The notes: generated from the letters alone by a model not told the origin. A stretch of 64,000 nt of DNA from Aestuariibaculum sp. M13 (GCF_024723255.1 NZ_JANIAC010000003.1:1-64000), one strand, 5' to 3'. Shown: positions 44,643-53,326, counted from the stretch's first letter. Made by a program: numbers and translations.

Positions 44643-46601
44643 ATGAGCAGCAAAAAAGAATTCGAAAGCATCGCATTTGATTTACCAAAAAATCAATCAA
44701 ATGTTATTAAAGTTATTGGTGTTGGCGGTGGCGGTAGCAACGCTATCAATCACATGTTCCAACAAGGTATTAAAGGTGTAGATTTTTATATCTGTAATAC
44801 CGATGCCCAGGCGCTTCAAAACAGTGGTGTGCCAAATAAAATCCAGTTAGGAGTAAATTTAACCGAAGGGTTAGGTGCAGGTGCCAATCCTGAAGTTGGT
44901 AAAAATTCAGCCGTTGAAAGTTTTGAAGACATTGCAACGATGTTAGATACCAACACAAAAATGGTGTTCATTACTGCCGGAATGGGTGGAGGTACAGGTA
45001 CAGGTGCTGCGCCTATTATTGCTAAAATGTCTAAAGACTTAGATATTTTAACAGTAGGTATCGTTACTATGCCATTTCAGTTCGAAGGTAAAATGCGTAT
45101 TGAACAAGCGCAAAAAGGAATTGAAGAATTAAGAGATGTAGTTGATTCGTTAATTGTAATAAACAACAACAAACTACGTGAAGTTTATGGAAACCTTGGG
45201 TTTAAAGCCGGGTTCTCTAAAGCCGACGAAGTGTTATCCACAGCTGCTCGTGGTATAGCCGAAGTTATTACACATCACTACACTCAAAATATCGATTTAC
45301 GTGATGCTAAAACGGTATTAAGTAATAGTGGAACTGCTATCATGGGGTCGGCAATTGCTGCTGGACAAAACCGTGCTCAAGATGCTATTCGTAAAGCTTT
45401 AGATTCTCCTTTATTAAACGATAATAAAATTACAGGAGCTAAAAACGTATTATTATTAATCGTTTCAGGTTCGCATGAAATTACCATTGATGAGATTGGA
45501 GAAATCAACGATCACATTCAAAATGAAGCAGGTCATGGTGCCAATATCATTATGGGGGTTGGTGAAGACGATGCTTTAGAAGAATCAATCGCAGTAACTA
45601 TCATTGCAACGGGTTTTAATGTAGAGCAACAAGACGAGATTTCTAATACCGAGACTAAAAAAGTAGTGCACTCGTTAGGTAGTGATGATACAGAAACTAA
45701 AACGCCTGTAGCTAAAACTAAAGATCCGGTAATAATCGAGCCTATTATAGAGTTAGAAGTAAAGAAAGAACCACCTGTGGTTAGACATACTTTAGATTTT
45801 GATGTGGAAGAGGAGGAGTCTGTTTTCGAAAAAAAGCAGGAAACCAACCAAAAGCCTGTAAATGATTTCGATATCATTCCAACGTCACAATTTATTAGAA
45901 ACATTAATGTGCAATACGAAGAAGTAAAGGCACATATTGAAGAGGACGACGATTTTGTTATCAAACCGGTAACCAGAATGTCGAAACCAGAACCGATTGT
46001 TGATGTTGATGAGGAAAAACAAATCACTTTAACCTTCGATTTACCAATTTTAAACGAAGAAAAAGAACAACCAAAACAAACGCAAGAGCCATTACGTTTT
46101 GATTTGAATGAAGAAGTGAAGCAAATTCAGGTTAATGATTATGTAGAGCTTATTCCGGTAAACGAAACCAGTGAAAAAGGTGATATTCGTTATGCATTGG
46201 AAGATTATGCAGAGCCAGAAACCTCAAAAGCTAAGAAGCAGGTTAATGTTTTAGAAGATTACGATCAAGATGTGGTTTTCGAGAAAAAGGTGATTAAACA
46301 GGAAGTTTCTGAAGCCAATCCGGCCGAAGAAATTGATCCTATGAACAGTCCGATTTCAGATATGTTAAAAGAACGTGCTGAAGAACGCAGACGTAAAATG
46401 AAAGACTTTAACTATAAGTTTAATAATGCAAAAATAGACGATATAGAAAAAGTTCCGGCTTACAAGCGTCAAGGTGTAAATTTAAACGAAGCCAGACATT
46501 CATCGGAAACCAATATGTCAAGAACCAGCGTTGGTCTGGACGATAACGATGATATTCAATTAAGAAGTAATAATTCATTCTTACATGACAATGTAGATTA
46601 A
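44643..46601 (+). CDS. ftsZ: Cell division protein FtsZ with long C-terminal linker
   Basis: 652 residues against about 380 in E. coli. The tubulin-like GTPase fills residues 1-325: GVGGGGSNAINHM, the tubulin signature GGGTGTGAAPIIA, and the T7-loop region NIDLRDAKTVLSNSG. Residues from about 330 to 590 are an acidic, Lys/Glu/Pro-rich linker. EKVPAYKRQ at 602-610 resembles the C-terminal peptide that binds FtsA elsewhere (DIPAFLRKQ), but 42 more residues follow. It polymerises at mid-cell and organises the divisome. A strong terminator follows. Confidence 0.97.
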   Translation: MSSKKEFESIAFDLPKNQSNVIKVIGVGGGGSNAINHMFQQGIKGVDFYICNTDAQALQNSGVPNKIQLGVNLTEGLGAGANPEVGKNSAVESFEDIATMLDTNTKMVFITAGMGGGTGTGAAPIIAKMSKDLDILTVGIVTMPFQFEGKMRIEQAQKGIEELRDVVDSLIVINNNKLREVYGNLGFKAGFSKADEVLSTAARGIAEVITHHYTQNIDLRDAKTVLSNSGTAIMGSAIAAGQNRAQDAIRKALDSPLLNDNKITGAKNVLLLIVSGSHEITIDEIGEINDHIQNEAGHGANIIMGVGEDDALEESIAVTIIATGFNVEQQDEISNTETKKVVHSLGSDDTETKTPVAKTKDPVIIEPIIELEVKKEPPVVRHTLDFDVEEEESVFEKKQETNQKPVNDFDIIPTSQFIRNINVQYEEVKAHIEEDDDFVIKPVTRMSKPEPIVDVDEEKQITLTFDLPILNEEKEQPKQTQEPLRFDLNEEVKQIQVNDYVELIPVNETSEKGDIRYALEDYAEPETSKAKKQVNVLEDYDQDVVFEKKVIKQEVSEANPAEEIDPMNSPISDMLKERAEERRRKMKDFNYKFNNAKIDDIEKVPAYKRQGVNLNEARHSSETNMSRTSVGLDDNDDIQLRSNNSFLHDNVD

Positions 46602-46632
46602 TTTAGTACACTACCCTTTCTATGTTATGGAT

Positions 46633-46669
46633 CCCGTAAAGTCCCTCTCTCAGCTTTACGGGTTTTTTT
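46633..46669 (+). terminator. Terminator after ftsZ
   Basis: CCCGTAAAG (46633-46641) pairs with CTTTACGGG (46654-46662) and runs into seven T residues. It ends the dcw transcript. Confidence 0.88.
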
Positions 46670-46706
46670 ATGCCTCTAAATCGGGTAACGAAACTATTTT
46701 TCTTAT

Positions 46707-46714
46707 TATATTCG
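46707..46714 (+). promoter_or_regulatory. Possible -7 box of the yqeY gene
   Basis: TATATTCG matches TAnnTTTG in seven of eight positions, 21 bases before the start codon. No clear -33 box. Confidence 0.35.
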
Positions 46715-46734
46715 CAATCAAATAAAATATACCA

Positions 46735-47184
46735 ATGAGTTTACAACAAGATATCATGACGGCGTTAAAGGAAGCCATGAAAGCTAAAGACCAAACAGCT
46801 TTAACGGCTTTAAGAGCAGTAAAATCAGCTATTTTATTAGCGCAAACCGAAGCGGGCGCTCAAGAAGGTTTAACCGAAGAGCAAGAGCTTAAAATGCTTC
46901 AGAAATTAGTTAAGCAACGTAAAGACAGCGCTACTATTTATTTAGAGCAAGGACGTGAGGATTTAGCAGCTCCTGAGTTAGCAGAAGCTGAAGTTATCAG
47001 TCAGTTTTTACCGGAAGCTTTATCGGAAGAAGAAATCGAGAAAATAGTACTGAAAGTTATTGCTGAAACTGGCGCTGAAGGTATGAAAGATATGGGTAAA
47101 GTAATGGGGGTTGTATCTCAGGAATTGGCAGGAAAAGCCGATGGAAAAACCATATCGACTATTGTTAGACAAAAATTAGCATAA
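46735..47184 (+). CDS. GatB/YqeY domain protein
   Basis: 149 residues, all helical, spanning a single YqeY domain: LKEAMKAKDQTALTALRAVKSAI at the start, LVKQRKDSATIYLEQGREDLA, EAEVISQFLPEALSEEEI and GMKDMGKVMGVVSQELAGKADG. The domain is the tail of the amidotransferase subunit GatB, where it contacts tRNA; the stand-alone protein may act on charged tRNA but its role is not settled. Its position after ftsZ is usual in flavobacteria. A tRNA gene begins 27 bases after its stop. Confidence 0.93.
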   Translation: MSLQQDIMTALKEAMKAKDQTALTALRAVKSAILLAQTEAGAQEGLTEEQELKMLQKLVKQRKDSATIYLEQGREDLAAPELAEAEVISQFLPEALSEEEIEKIVLKVIAETGAEGMKDMGKVMGVVSQELAGKADGKTISTIVRQKLA

Positions 47185-47211
47185 CAATATGGTCTCTTAA
47201 AAAGAGATACT

Positions 47212-47285
47212 GGCTGCGTAGTTCAACTGGATAGAATATCAGATTTCGGCTCTGAGGGTTGGGGGTTCGAATCCCTTCGCGGTCA
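47212..47285 (+). tRNA. tRNA-Arg (anticodon TCG)
   Basis: A 74-base cloverleaf: acceptor GGCTGCG with CGCGGTC (two G-U pairs), D arm GTTC/GAAT, anticodon stem TCAGA/TCTGA with loop TTTCGGC giving anticodon TCG (reads CGA), T arm GGGGG-TTCGAAT-CCCTT with two G-U pairs. CCA is not encoded. It lies close behind yqeY and may be co-transcribed with it. Confidence 0.93.
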
Positions 47286-47290
47286 CGAAT

Positions 47291-47353
47291 AAATAAAAAC
47301 ACCCTACGTCAAATCAAGCTTGCTTGAATTTGTAAGTGAGGTGTTTTTATTTT
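47291..47353 (+). terminator. Terminator after tRNA-Arg
   Basis: A 13-bp perfect outer stem (47291-47303 with 47340-47352) encloses a second stem around CAAATCAAGC and GCTTGAATTTG. The outer arms end in A-rich and T-rich runs. Confidence 0.8.
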
Positions 47354-47404
47354 CAAAGCGGAACGATTTGGGAAATGTAATCCTCTTAAAAGGATTCACA
47401 TTAT

Positions 47405-47447
47405 AAAAACGCTATGTAATTTAAAAAAGTTACATAGTGTTTTTGTT
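47405..47447. terminator. Terminator of deoD (possibly bidirectional)
   Basis: A 15-bp stem (47405-47419 with 47430-47444, one G-U) lies directly after the deoD stop on the minus strand. A and T runs flank both sides. Confidence 0.8.
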
Positions 47448-48146
47448 TTAACCAATATTCAAAGCTATCTCAATCATTTTATCAAAGGTACTTTCACGTT
47501 CTTTCGCACTAGTTGTTTCTTTGGAGACTAAAGAGTCTGAAATGGTTAAAATAGTTAAAGCATTCACATTGCTTTTTGAAGCGATACTATAAAGACCTGC
47601 GGTTTCCATTTCAACACAAAGAACACCATAGTCTGCCCAGATTTTATAAAACTCCGGATTGTCATCATAAAACACATCGGCAGTTAATACATTTCCGGCA
47701 TGGAAAGGAATTTGATTCGCTTTAGCATAATCAATAGCTTTTTCAAATAGATTATAGCTTGCCGTTGGCGCATACGTATAAGGACTAAATTTTTGGGCGT
47801 TAATGGCTGAGGTGGACGAAGCTGCCATCGCAATAACAATATCTTTTAGCTTTACATGTTTTTGATAAGATCCGGCGGTACCGACGCGAATCAGGTTTTT
47901 AACCCCATAATCGTTAATCAGTTCATGATAGTAAATTAGCGCAGATGGTACGCCCATTCCTGAAGCCTGAACAGAAATACGCTTGCCTTTATAATATCCT
48001 GTGAAGCCAAACATCCCTCGAACCTTATTATAACAAACCACATTCTCTAAAAAAGTATTGGCAATCCATTGTGCACGTAATGGATCTCCAGGTAATAAAA
48101 CAGTTTCAGCAATAGCTCCTTTTTCGGCTTCAATATGCACACTCAT
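47448..48146 (-). CDS. deoD: Purine-nucleoside phosphorylase DeoD
   Basis: 232 residues, the size of hexameric bacterial DeoD. Splits purine (deoxy)ribonucleosides with phosphate in salvage. MSVHIEAEKGAIAETVLLPGDPLRA at the start carries the phosphate-site glycine; VRGMFGFTGYYKG, RVGTAGSYQ, the ENETAGLY-type motif (VEMETAGLY) and the catalytic aspartate in LTISDSL follow. It is a single gene with its own terminator. Confidence 0.95.
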   Translation of the reverse strand: MSVHIEAEKGAIAETVLLPGDPLRAQWIANTFLENVVCYNKVRGMFGFTGYYKGKRISVQASGMGVPSALIYYHELINDYGVKNLIRVGTAGSYQKHVKLKDIVIAMAASSTSAINAQKFSPYTYAPTASYNLFEKAIDYAKANQIPFHAGNVLTADVFYDDNPEFYKIWADYGVLCVEMETAGLYSIASKSNVNALTILTISDSLVSKETTSAKERESTFDKMIEIALNIG

Positions 48147-48354
48147 CCTAAAATTGATATTTAAAATTATAGATTTTTAAAGTTAGCGATTATCATTTAA
48201 TCCATTACTGACAAACGTCATAAAGGTTAGTTTACAACGTCAATTTCTTTTAAATTTATTCGGATAAACGCTCATTAACTGATATTTATCATATTATAAA
48301 GAGTTCTTAAATGCTACATTAGAGCAGTAAATTAATAATCAAAAATTAATTGTC

Positions 48355-48804
48355 ATGTCACTAACAAAGTTTAACAACCGAAACAGATTATTTCCTTGGA
48401 ATAATCTTGACTTAAAGAGTTTTTTAGGCTCTGATGACTTTTTTAATTCAGATTTTTTTGCAGAAGAAGGATTGATGCCCGCAATGAACGTTAAAGAACA
48501 TCATACCGATTTTGAAATTGAATTTGCTGCCCCAGGATTCAATAAAAAAGATTTTGAAGTGACTATTGAAGACAATGTCTTGTATGTAAGTGGTGAGAAA
48601 AAAATGGAAAAAGAGGAGAAAGAAGATAACTATACCCGTCAAGAGTTTAGTTATAATTCTTTTAAACGCTCTTTAAGACTTCCAGAAACCGTAGATGTTA
48701 GTAAAGAGATTGAAGCGACTTACAAAAACGGCATTTTAAAATTAAACCTTTTAAAAAAAGAACCTGTTAAAGAGATTCCTAAAAAGGTAGTAGAAATTAA
48801 TTAA
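48355..48804 (+). CDS. Hsp20 small heat-shock protein
   Basis: 149 residues. The alpha-crystallin domain covers about 40-135: MNVKEHHTDFEIEFAAPGFN, DFEVTIEDNVLYVSGEKK, FSYNSFKRSLRLPETVD and ATYKNGILKLNLLKKE. The conserved IxI tail appears as IPKKVVEIN. It holds unfolding proteins in the cytoplasm under stress. No CIRCE or other heat-shock operator is recognised in the 208 bases upstream. An imperfect hairpin lies just after the stop. Confidence 0.93.
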   Translation: MSLTKFNNRNRLFPWNNLDLKSFLGSDDFFNSDFFAEEGLMPAMNVKEHHTDFEIEFAAPGFNKKDFEVTIEDNVLYVSGEKKMEKEEKEDNYTRQEFSYNSFKRSLRLPETVDVSKEIEATYKNGILKLNLLKKEPVKEIPKKVVEIN

Positions 48805-48813
48805 CGAATTTAT

Positions 48814-48843
48814 AAGTAGAAAGTCTTTTCAGGCTTTCTACTT
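48814..48843 (+). terminator. Hairpin after hsp20
   Basis: AAGTAGAAAG (48814-48823) pairs perfectly with CTTTCTACTT (48834-48843) around a ten-base loop. It lacks a T run, so termination would be weak; it may protect the mRNA 3' end. Confidence 0.5.
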
Positions 48844-48971
48844 AACGCTTTTAAATCAATTGTTGAACTAATCTTTATCTATATGGGAAAGGGCTTTTAT
48901 AATTAGTTACGCAGTATAATCTATTTGTTATTGAGAGGAAGAGTTATATAGCAAATAGCAATTTTTTTTTT

Positions 48972-49000
48972 GCCTTACCGTTCGCGGTAAGGCTTTTTTT
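48972..49000 (+). terminator. Strong terminator in the hsp20-peptidase gap
   Basis: GCCTTACCG-TTCG-CGGTAAGGC (48972-48993) with seven T residues. No ORF ends just upstream; it would stop either read-through from hsp20 or a small RNA made in the gap 48844-48970. Confidence 0.8.
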
Positions 49001-49094
49001 CTTGTTAATTATAGGTTTTTAAGAGTTTGCATAACGACAAGCCGTTTTTTTGATTAAGTTAGCCAATGTAACCCCAAATACATTAAGTTATTTT

Positions 49095-49946
49095 ATGTTG
49101 AATCTGGTACTATCAAGGGATGTGGATATGAGTAGTATGGTACTACTTGGTATTTTAGTTGTTTTCCTTTTAGGGATTATTTTTAATTATATCTTTAAAA
49201 TGGTGGAGATGGCTTATGTGATGAAGTACAGAAAACCCATGTATAATCATGTATATCTTTATTTAAAGCGTCTGGATAAAAGTCAACGTTTAATTCTTGA
49301 GAAACAATTTACTTTTTATAATAAACTACCAAACAAATCTAAACGTTATTTTGAACACCGTGTGTTTCGCTTTATCGAGGATAAAGAATTTATAGGTAGA
49401 TCAGGTGTTGAAATAAACGATGAAATAAAGGTTTTAATTTCAGCCACAGCTGTGATGCTTACTTTCGGTTTTAGAGATTTTTATATCGGTCTGATTTCTA
49501 AAATTGTTGTTTATCCGACAAAGTTCTATTCAAAAACCAATGATGCCTATCACAAGGGAGAGTTTAATCCTAAATTGGAAGCTTTAGTAGTGTCTTGGGA
49601 AGATTTTAAAGAAGGGTATAAAACAGCAGACGATAATTTAAACCTGGGAATCCATGAGCTAACCCATGCCATACATATTAATAGCATAAAAGAGCGCGAT
49701 GTGAGCTCTACAATCTTCAGTGATACGTTTAAAGAATTATCAGATTTACTGGTTAATGATGAAGCCCTTCGAGCTCGTTTAATGACCTCGGGTTACTTCA
49801 GAAAATATGCTTTCACCAATCAGTTTGAATTTTTAGCAGTAGTCATTGAAAACTTCATAGAAACCCCTAATACTTTCCAGTTAGAATTTCCTGAAATCTA
49901 TGTGAAGGTTAAACAGATGCTTAACTTCAATATAGTAGGATATTAG
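49095..49946 (+). CDS. Membrane-anchored zinc peptidase, MtfA (M90)-like
   Basis: 283 residues from the ATG at 49095; a TTG at 49050 and an ATG at 49128 are alternatives. One helix (about 15-32, VLLGILVVFLLGIIFNYIF) anchors the protein. The soluble part matches the MtfA group: FIEDKEFIGRSGVEINDEIK, then VVSWEDF and the zinc motif HELTHAIH with His187 and His191, and a downstream glutamate in NQFEFLAVVIE. In E. coli MtfA is soluble and controls the glucose regulator Mlc; here the target is unknown. Confidence 0.88.
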   Translation: MLNLVLSRDVDMSSMVLLGILVVFLLGIIFNYIFKMVEMAYVMKYRKPMYNHVYLYLKRLDKSQRLILEKQFTFYNKLPNKSKRYFEHRVFRFIEDKEFIGRSGVEINDEIKVLISATAVMLTFGFRDFYIGLISKIVVYPTKFYSKTNDAYHKGEFNPKLEALVVSWEDFKEGYKTADDNLNLGIHELTHAIHINSIKERDVSSTIFSDTFKELSDLLVNDEALRARLMTSGYFRKYAFTNQFEFLAVVIENFIETPNTFQLEFPEIYVKVKQMLNFNIVGY

Positions 49947-50020
49947 AATTATAACATGATTTTTATCATGAAACTTTAACAGGGTCTTTGCTAATTTTAT
50001 GGTGTAAAACAGTAAAGAAG

Positions 50021-50440
50021 ATGATACGTACTACACCAGTTTCGATGATAATGACAACGCCTGTTATTACATTAAAAGAGAATGATAATTTAGATACTGC
50101 CGAGCACCTTTTTAAAACTCATCATATAAGACATATACCCATAGTTTCTGGGTTTTATCTAAGAGGTATGTTAAGTTATAATGATTTGCTGAGATTAAGT
50201 TTTGCAGATTTAACAGAGGACCAACAGGATGATGCGGATGTTTTGGTGTACAAAATGTTTAAAGTTAAACAAGTTATGACTAAAAACGTTTTGACGGTCA
50301 CTTCAACAAGTACTATAAAAGAAGTGGCAGAAATATTTGCCGAACACGAGTTTCATGCCTTGCCGGTTGTAGATAGTAATAGACTGGTAGGTATTGTAAC
50401 CACAACAGATTTGATAAAGTATTTACTAAATCATTTTTGA
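50021..50440 (+). CDS. Two-CBS-domain protein, copy A
   Basis: 139 residues from ATG 50021; an upstream start at 49988 would add an unconserved tail. It consists of two CBS motifs and nothing else: IMTTPVITLKENDNLDTAEH with HIRHIPIVSG, and VMTKNVLTVTSTSTIKEVAE with FHALPVVDSNRLVGIVTTTD. CBS pairs bind adenine nucleotides and usually regulate an attached or partner protein. Paralogue of the next gene, with about 60 bases between. Confidence 0.9.
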   Translation: MIRTTPVSMIMTTPVITLKENDNLDTAEHLFKTHHIRHIPIVSGFYLRGMLSYNDLLRLSFADLTEDQQDDADVLVYKMFKVKQVMTKNVLTVTSTSTIKEVAEIFAEHEFHALPVVDSNRLVGIVTTTDLIKYLLNHF

Positions 50441-50500
50441 TTGTAAGGCCCAAGCTTAAAACCAACCACTAATAATATATAACCAAAAAACTAATAGACT

Positions 50501-50917
50501 ATGAACGCTTTAATACCTGTGGCAGATATTATGACGAAAAATGTCATAGCTCTGAATAGAACGGACGATTTAGAACGTGCCGAAATGCTTTTTAATAAAT
50601 ACCGTATTAAGCATATTCCCGTTGTGGGAGCAGATGTTGTAATTGGTATGCTAAGTTTTACTGATCTTCAAAAAATAAGTTTAGCTGAAGCTACCGCTGA
50701 TGAACACGATATCAATACGGTTGTTTATAACAGCTATACCATTGAGCAAGTGATGACAAAAAATGTCATTACCATTACAGCAGATACAACTATTAAAGAA
50801 GCAGCTACTATTTTGGCAAATAGTTCATTTCATGCACTTCCCGTTGTTGAGGAAGGCATGTTAATTGGTATTGTTACAACAAGAGATTTGTTGAAGTACT
50901 TTGTGAAAAAATATTAA
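50501..50917 (+). CDS. Two-CBS-domain protein, copy B
   Basis: 138 residues with the same architecture as copy A: IMTKNVIALNRTDDLERAEM with RIKHIPVVGA, and VMTKNVITITADTTIKEAAT with FHALPVVEEGMLIGIVTTRD. The two arose by tandem duplication and may form a heterodimer. Its stop overlaps the stop of the convergent rpe gene. Confidence 0.9.
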   Translation: MNALIPVADIMTKNVIALNRTDDLERAEMLFNKYRIKHIPVVGADVVIGMLSFTDLQKISLAEATADEHDINTVVYNSYTIEQVMTKNVITITADTTIKEAATILANSSFHALPVVEEGMLIGIVTTRDLLKYFVKKY

Positions 50918-51576
50918 GAGTTAGCGATTTCTCTTAAATCTTTTATCGTTTCAATTGGTGTTTCACTTTTGAATACGTAGCTACCGGCAACTAAAACATC
51001 GGCGCCGGCATCAACTAATGCCTTGGCGTTTTTGTTAGTTACTCCACCGTCAATTTCAATGATGGTCGAGGCGCCTTTGCGTTCAATTAATGCTTTAAGC
51101 TGTTTTACTTTTTCGTAAGTGTTTTCAATAAAGCTTTGACCTCCAAAACCTGGGTTAACACTCATAATAAGCACTAAGTCAATATCGTTGATAGTGTCTT
51201 CTAAAAGGTTCACATTAGTGTGTGGGTTTAAGGAAACTCCGGCTTTCATACCTTCGGATTTAATAGCTTGAAGAGTACGGTGTAAGTGAGTACAGGCTTC
51301 ATAATGTACTGTTAATACATCGCTGCCTAAGTCTGCAAAGGTTTTAATGTATCGGTCAGGATCTACAATCATTAAGTGTACATCCAGAGTTTTTTTAGTA
51401 TGTCTGCCAATAGCTTCTAAAACAGGCATACCAAAAGAAATGTTAGGAACAAAAACACCATCCATGATATCTATATGAAACCAATCGGCATCACTTTGAT
51501 TAACCATTTCAATATCGCGTTGAAGGTTAGCAAAATCTGCAGCTAATAACGATGGGGCAATTAATTTAGAATTCAT
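50914..51576 (-). CDS. rpe: Ribulose-phosphate 3-epimerase
   Basis: 220 residues. Interconverts ribulose 5-phosphate and xylulose 5-phosphate in the pentose phosphate pathway. APSLLAADFANL at 7-18, HIDIMDGVFVPNISFG (metal ligands and catalytic aspartate), VHLMIVDPDRYI, MSVNPGFGGQSFI (phosphate loop) and EIDGGVTNKNA (second catalytic aspartate) are all intact. Own -7 box upstream. Confidence 0.97.
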   Translation of the reverse strand: MNSKLIAPSLLAADFANLQRDIEMVNQSDADWFHIDIMDGVFVPNISFGMPVLEAIGRHTKKTLDVHLMIVDPDRYIKTFADLGSDVLTVHYEACTHLHRTLQAIKSEGMKAGVSLNPHTNVNLLEDTINDIDLVLIMSVNPGFGGQSFIENTYEKVKQLKALIERKGASTIIEIDGGVTNKNAKALVDAGADVLVAGSYVFKSETPIETIKDLREIANS

Positions 51577-51604
51577 GTTGTGTTGTGTTTTTGTAAATTT
51601 TTTG

Positions 51605-51612
51605 CAAATATA
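51605..51612 (-). promoter_or_regulatory. -7 box of rpe
   Basis: TATATTTG on the minus strand, an exact TAnnTTTG, 28 bases upstream of the rpe start. No clear TTTG at -33. Confidence 0.45.
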
Positions 51613-51654
51613 GAAAAGCTTGTAACTAAATAGGTTAAATAATATATAAAAATA

Positions 51655-51679
51655 AACCCCCGGTAATCAGCCGGGGGTT
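51655..51679 (-). terminator. Terminator after the primary sigma factor gene
   Basis: AACCCCCGG (51655-51663) pairs with CCGGGGGTT (51671-51679), nine base pairs, followed on the minus strand by a T-rich stretch. It lies 70 bases beyond the sigma factor stop. Confidence 0.8.
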
Positions 51680-51748
51680 CTTTCATCAATCAAAAAACGA
51701 ACAGTTATGTGTAACTGTTGTTACGTTTATTTAGTCGTAAAAAGTTTA

Positions 51749-52612
51749 CTAACCTAAATATGTTTTTAATATTTTACTTCTAGACGTATGTTTTAATCTA
51801 CGAATAGCTTTTTCTTTAATTTGTCTAACACGCTCACGAGTTAAATCGAAGGTTTCTCCAATTTCTTCAAGCGTCATTGGGTGTTGATTTCCTAAACCAA
51901 AATACAGACGAATTACGTCGGCTTCACGAGGCGTTAAAGTTTCCAGAGCACGTTCAATCTCGGTACGAAGCGATTCGTGTAATAATTCTCTATCTGGGTT
52001 TGGCGACTCACCACTATTTAATACGTCGTATAAGTTAGAATCTTCACCTTCAACCAATGGTGCATCCATACTTACGTGACGACCTGAGTTTTTCATAGAC
52101 TCCTTAACATCGTTAATAGTCATGTCTAACTCTTTTGCAATTTCTTCAGCACTTGGCGGACGTTCATGGCTTTGCTCTAAGAAAGCGAAGGTTTTATTAA
52201 TTTTGTTAATTGAACCAATTTTGTTTAAAGGCAAACGTACAATACGTGATTGCTCTGCTAATGCCTGTAAGATAGATTGACGAATCCACCAAACAGCATA
52301 CGAGATGAATTTAAAACCACGAGTTTCATCGAAACGCTGAGCGGCTTTAATTAACCCCAGGTTACCTTCGTTAATTAAATCGGGAAGGGTTAAACCTTGG
52401 TTTTGGTATTGTTTAGCTACCGATACAACGAAACGTAAATTAGCTTTTGTTAATTTCTCTAAAGCTACCTGATCTCCAGCTTTAATACGTTGTGCTAATT
52501 CTACTTCTTCGTCGGCTGTAATTAAGTCAACTTTACCAATTTCTTGTAAATACTTATCTAGCGAAGCTGTTTCTCTATTGGTAACCTGCTTCGTAATTTT
52601 AAGTTGTCTCAT
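51749..52612 (-). CDS. rpoD: Primary sigma factor (RpoD/SigA, sigma-70)
   Basis: 287 residues, the short form of Bacteroidota that lacks region 1.1. Region 1.2 ([20 protein letters not shown]), region 2 ([19 protein letters not shown], then [16 protein letters not shown]), region 3 and region 4 ([18 protein letters not shown] and [16 protein letters not shown]) are complete. It directs RNA polymerase to the TTTG/TAnnTTTG promoters seen in this window. Single gene with its own terminator. Confidence 0.95.
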   Translation of the reverse strand: MRQLKITKQVTNRETASLDKYLQEIGKVDLITADEEVELAQRIKAGDQVALEKLTKANLRFVVSVAKQYQNQGLTLPDLINEGNLGLIKAAQRFDETRGFKFISYAVWWIRQSILQALAEQSRIVRLPLNKIGSINKINKTFAFLEQSHERPPSAEEIAKELDMTINDVKESMKNSGRHVSMDAPLVEGEDSNLYDVLNSGESPNPDRELLHESLRTEIERALETLTPREADVIRLYFGLGNQHPMTLEEIGETFDLTRERVRQIKEKAIRRLKHTSRSKILKTYLG

Positions 52613-52777
52613 TTAAAAAGTGCTCCTGTAAATAATTATATGAATATTACTTTTGTATATAGTTATACGTAATAAGGCAAAAAAATGTTACAAAAATTAT
52701 TAAATTCTTTTTTTTGTCCTCTTTTTAAGACACAGAATTTTGGCTGAAGTCACAGGTTTTAAACGGTTTCAGAAGTT

Positions 52778-53152
52778 TTAAAGTTTAATTAAATTTTCAT
52801 TGTTTAGATTGATAGAATTTAACATTTCCTGAGTAAATGCATAATGCCCACGCGTAGTAATTAGTCTAAACCTTGAAGATTTCATGGCACTTAGAGCATT
52901 TAGAAAAATCCATTTTGATTTTAACAGATTGGGTTTTTCAGATTTTAAGCTGATATCAAAATAATATTTACGCCCCTCTTTTATAGCAACTACATCTGGA
53001 GTTATGGAGATGTTGCTGCCAGATTTTGTATAGGATTTTGGGGTTTCGTAACCGTCGATATCGGCTTTGATGTGCTCAAAACCGTGGTTCTCTAAATACT
53101 GAATGGAATTTTTTAGAATGTCTGAATATTTTGCTTTGTCTTCGTAAATCAT
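52778..53152 (-). CDS. Conserved hypothetical protein, possible nuclease-like fold
   Basis: 124 residues, no signal peptide or membrane helix. A helical start is followed by SGSNISITPDVVAIKEGR and KYYFDISLKSEKP, then a helix and FRLITTRGHYAF. The order helix, strand with PD, strand with acidic residue and lysine resembles PD-(D/E)xK enzymes, but the spacing DISLK is not the canonical (D/E)xK, so this is only a suggestion. Upstream of the sigma factor gene on the same strand, with a 165-base gap. Confidence 0.65.
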   Translation of the reverse strand: MIYEDKAKYSDILKNSIQYLENHGFEHIKADIDGYETPKSYTKSGSNISITPDVVAIKEGRKYYFDISLKSEKPNLLKSKWIFLNALSAMKSSRFRLITTRGHYAFTQEMLNSINLNNENLIKL

Positions 53153-53326
53153 AATGCGTAAGATAGTGAAAATGAGAGTTAAATGAAAATAATGTAAGAG
53201 GTTTAACGAATTTTTAAAAGAGCATCAAGAATAAATATCTTCTAAATTGTAGACAATGGGTATTTTATTTTTTGTTAAATTTAATATTATAAGATGTTCT
53301 TAATGAGAATGTTTTATGTTTAGATT

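Noticed and set aside
45533-46027. 164-codon minus-strand ORF
   Set aside because: Antisense to the FtsZ linker; a Ser/Thr-rich product is what the reverse of acidic and lysine codons gives.
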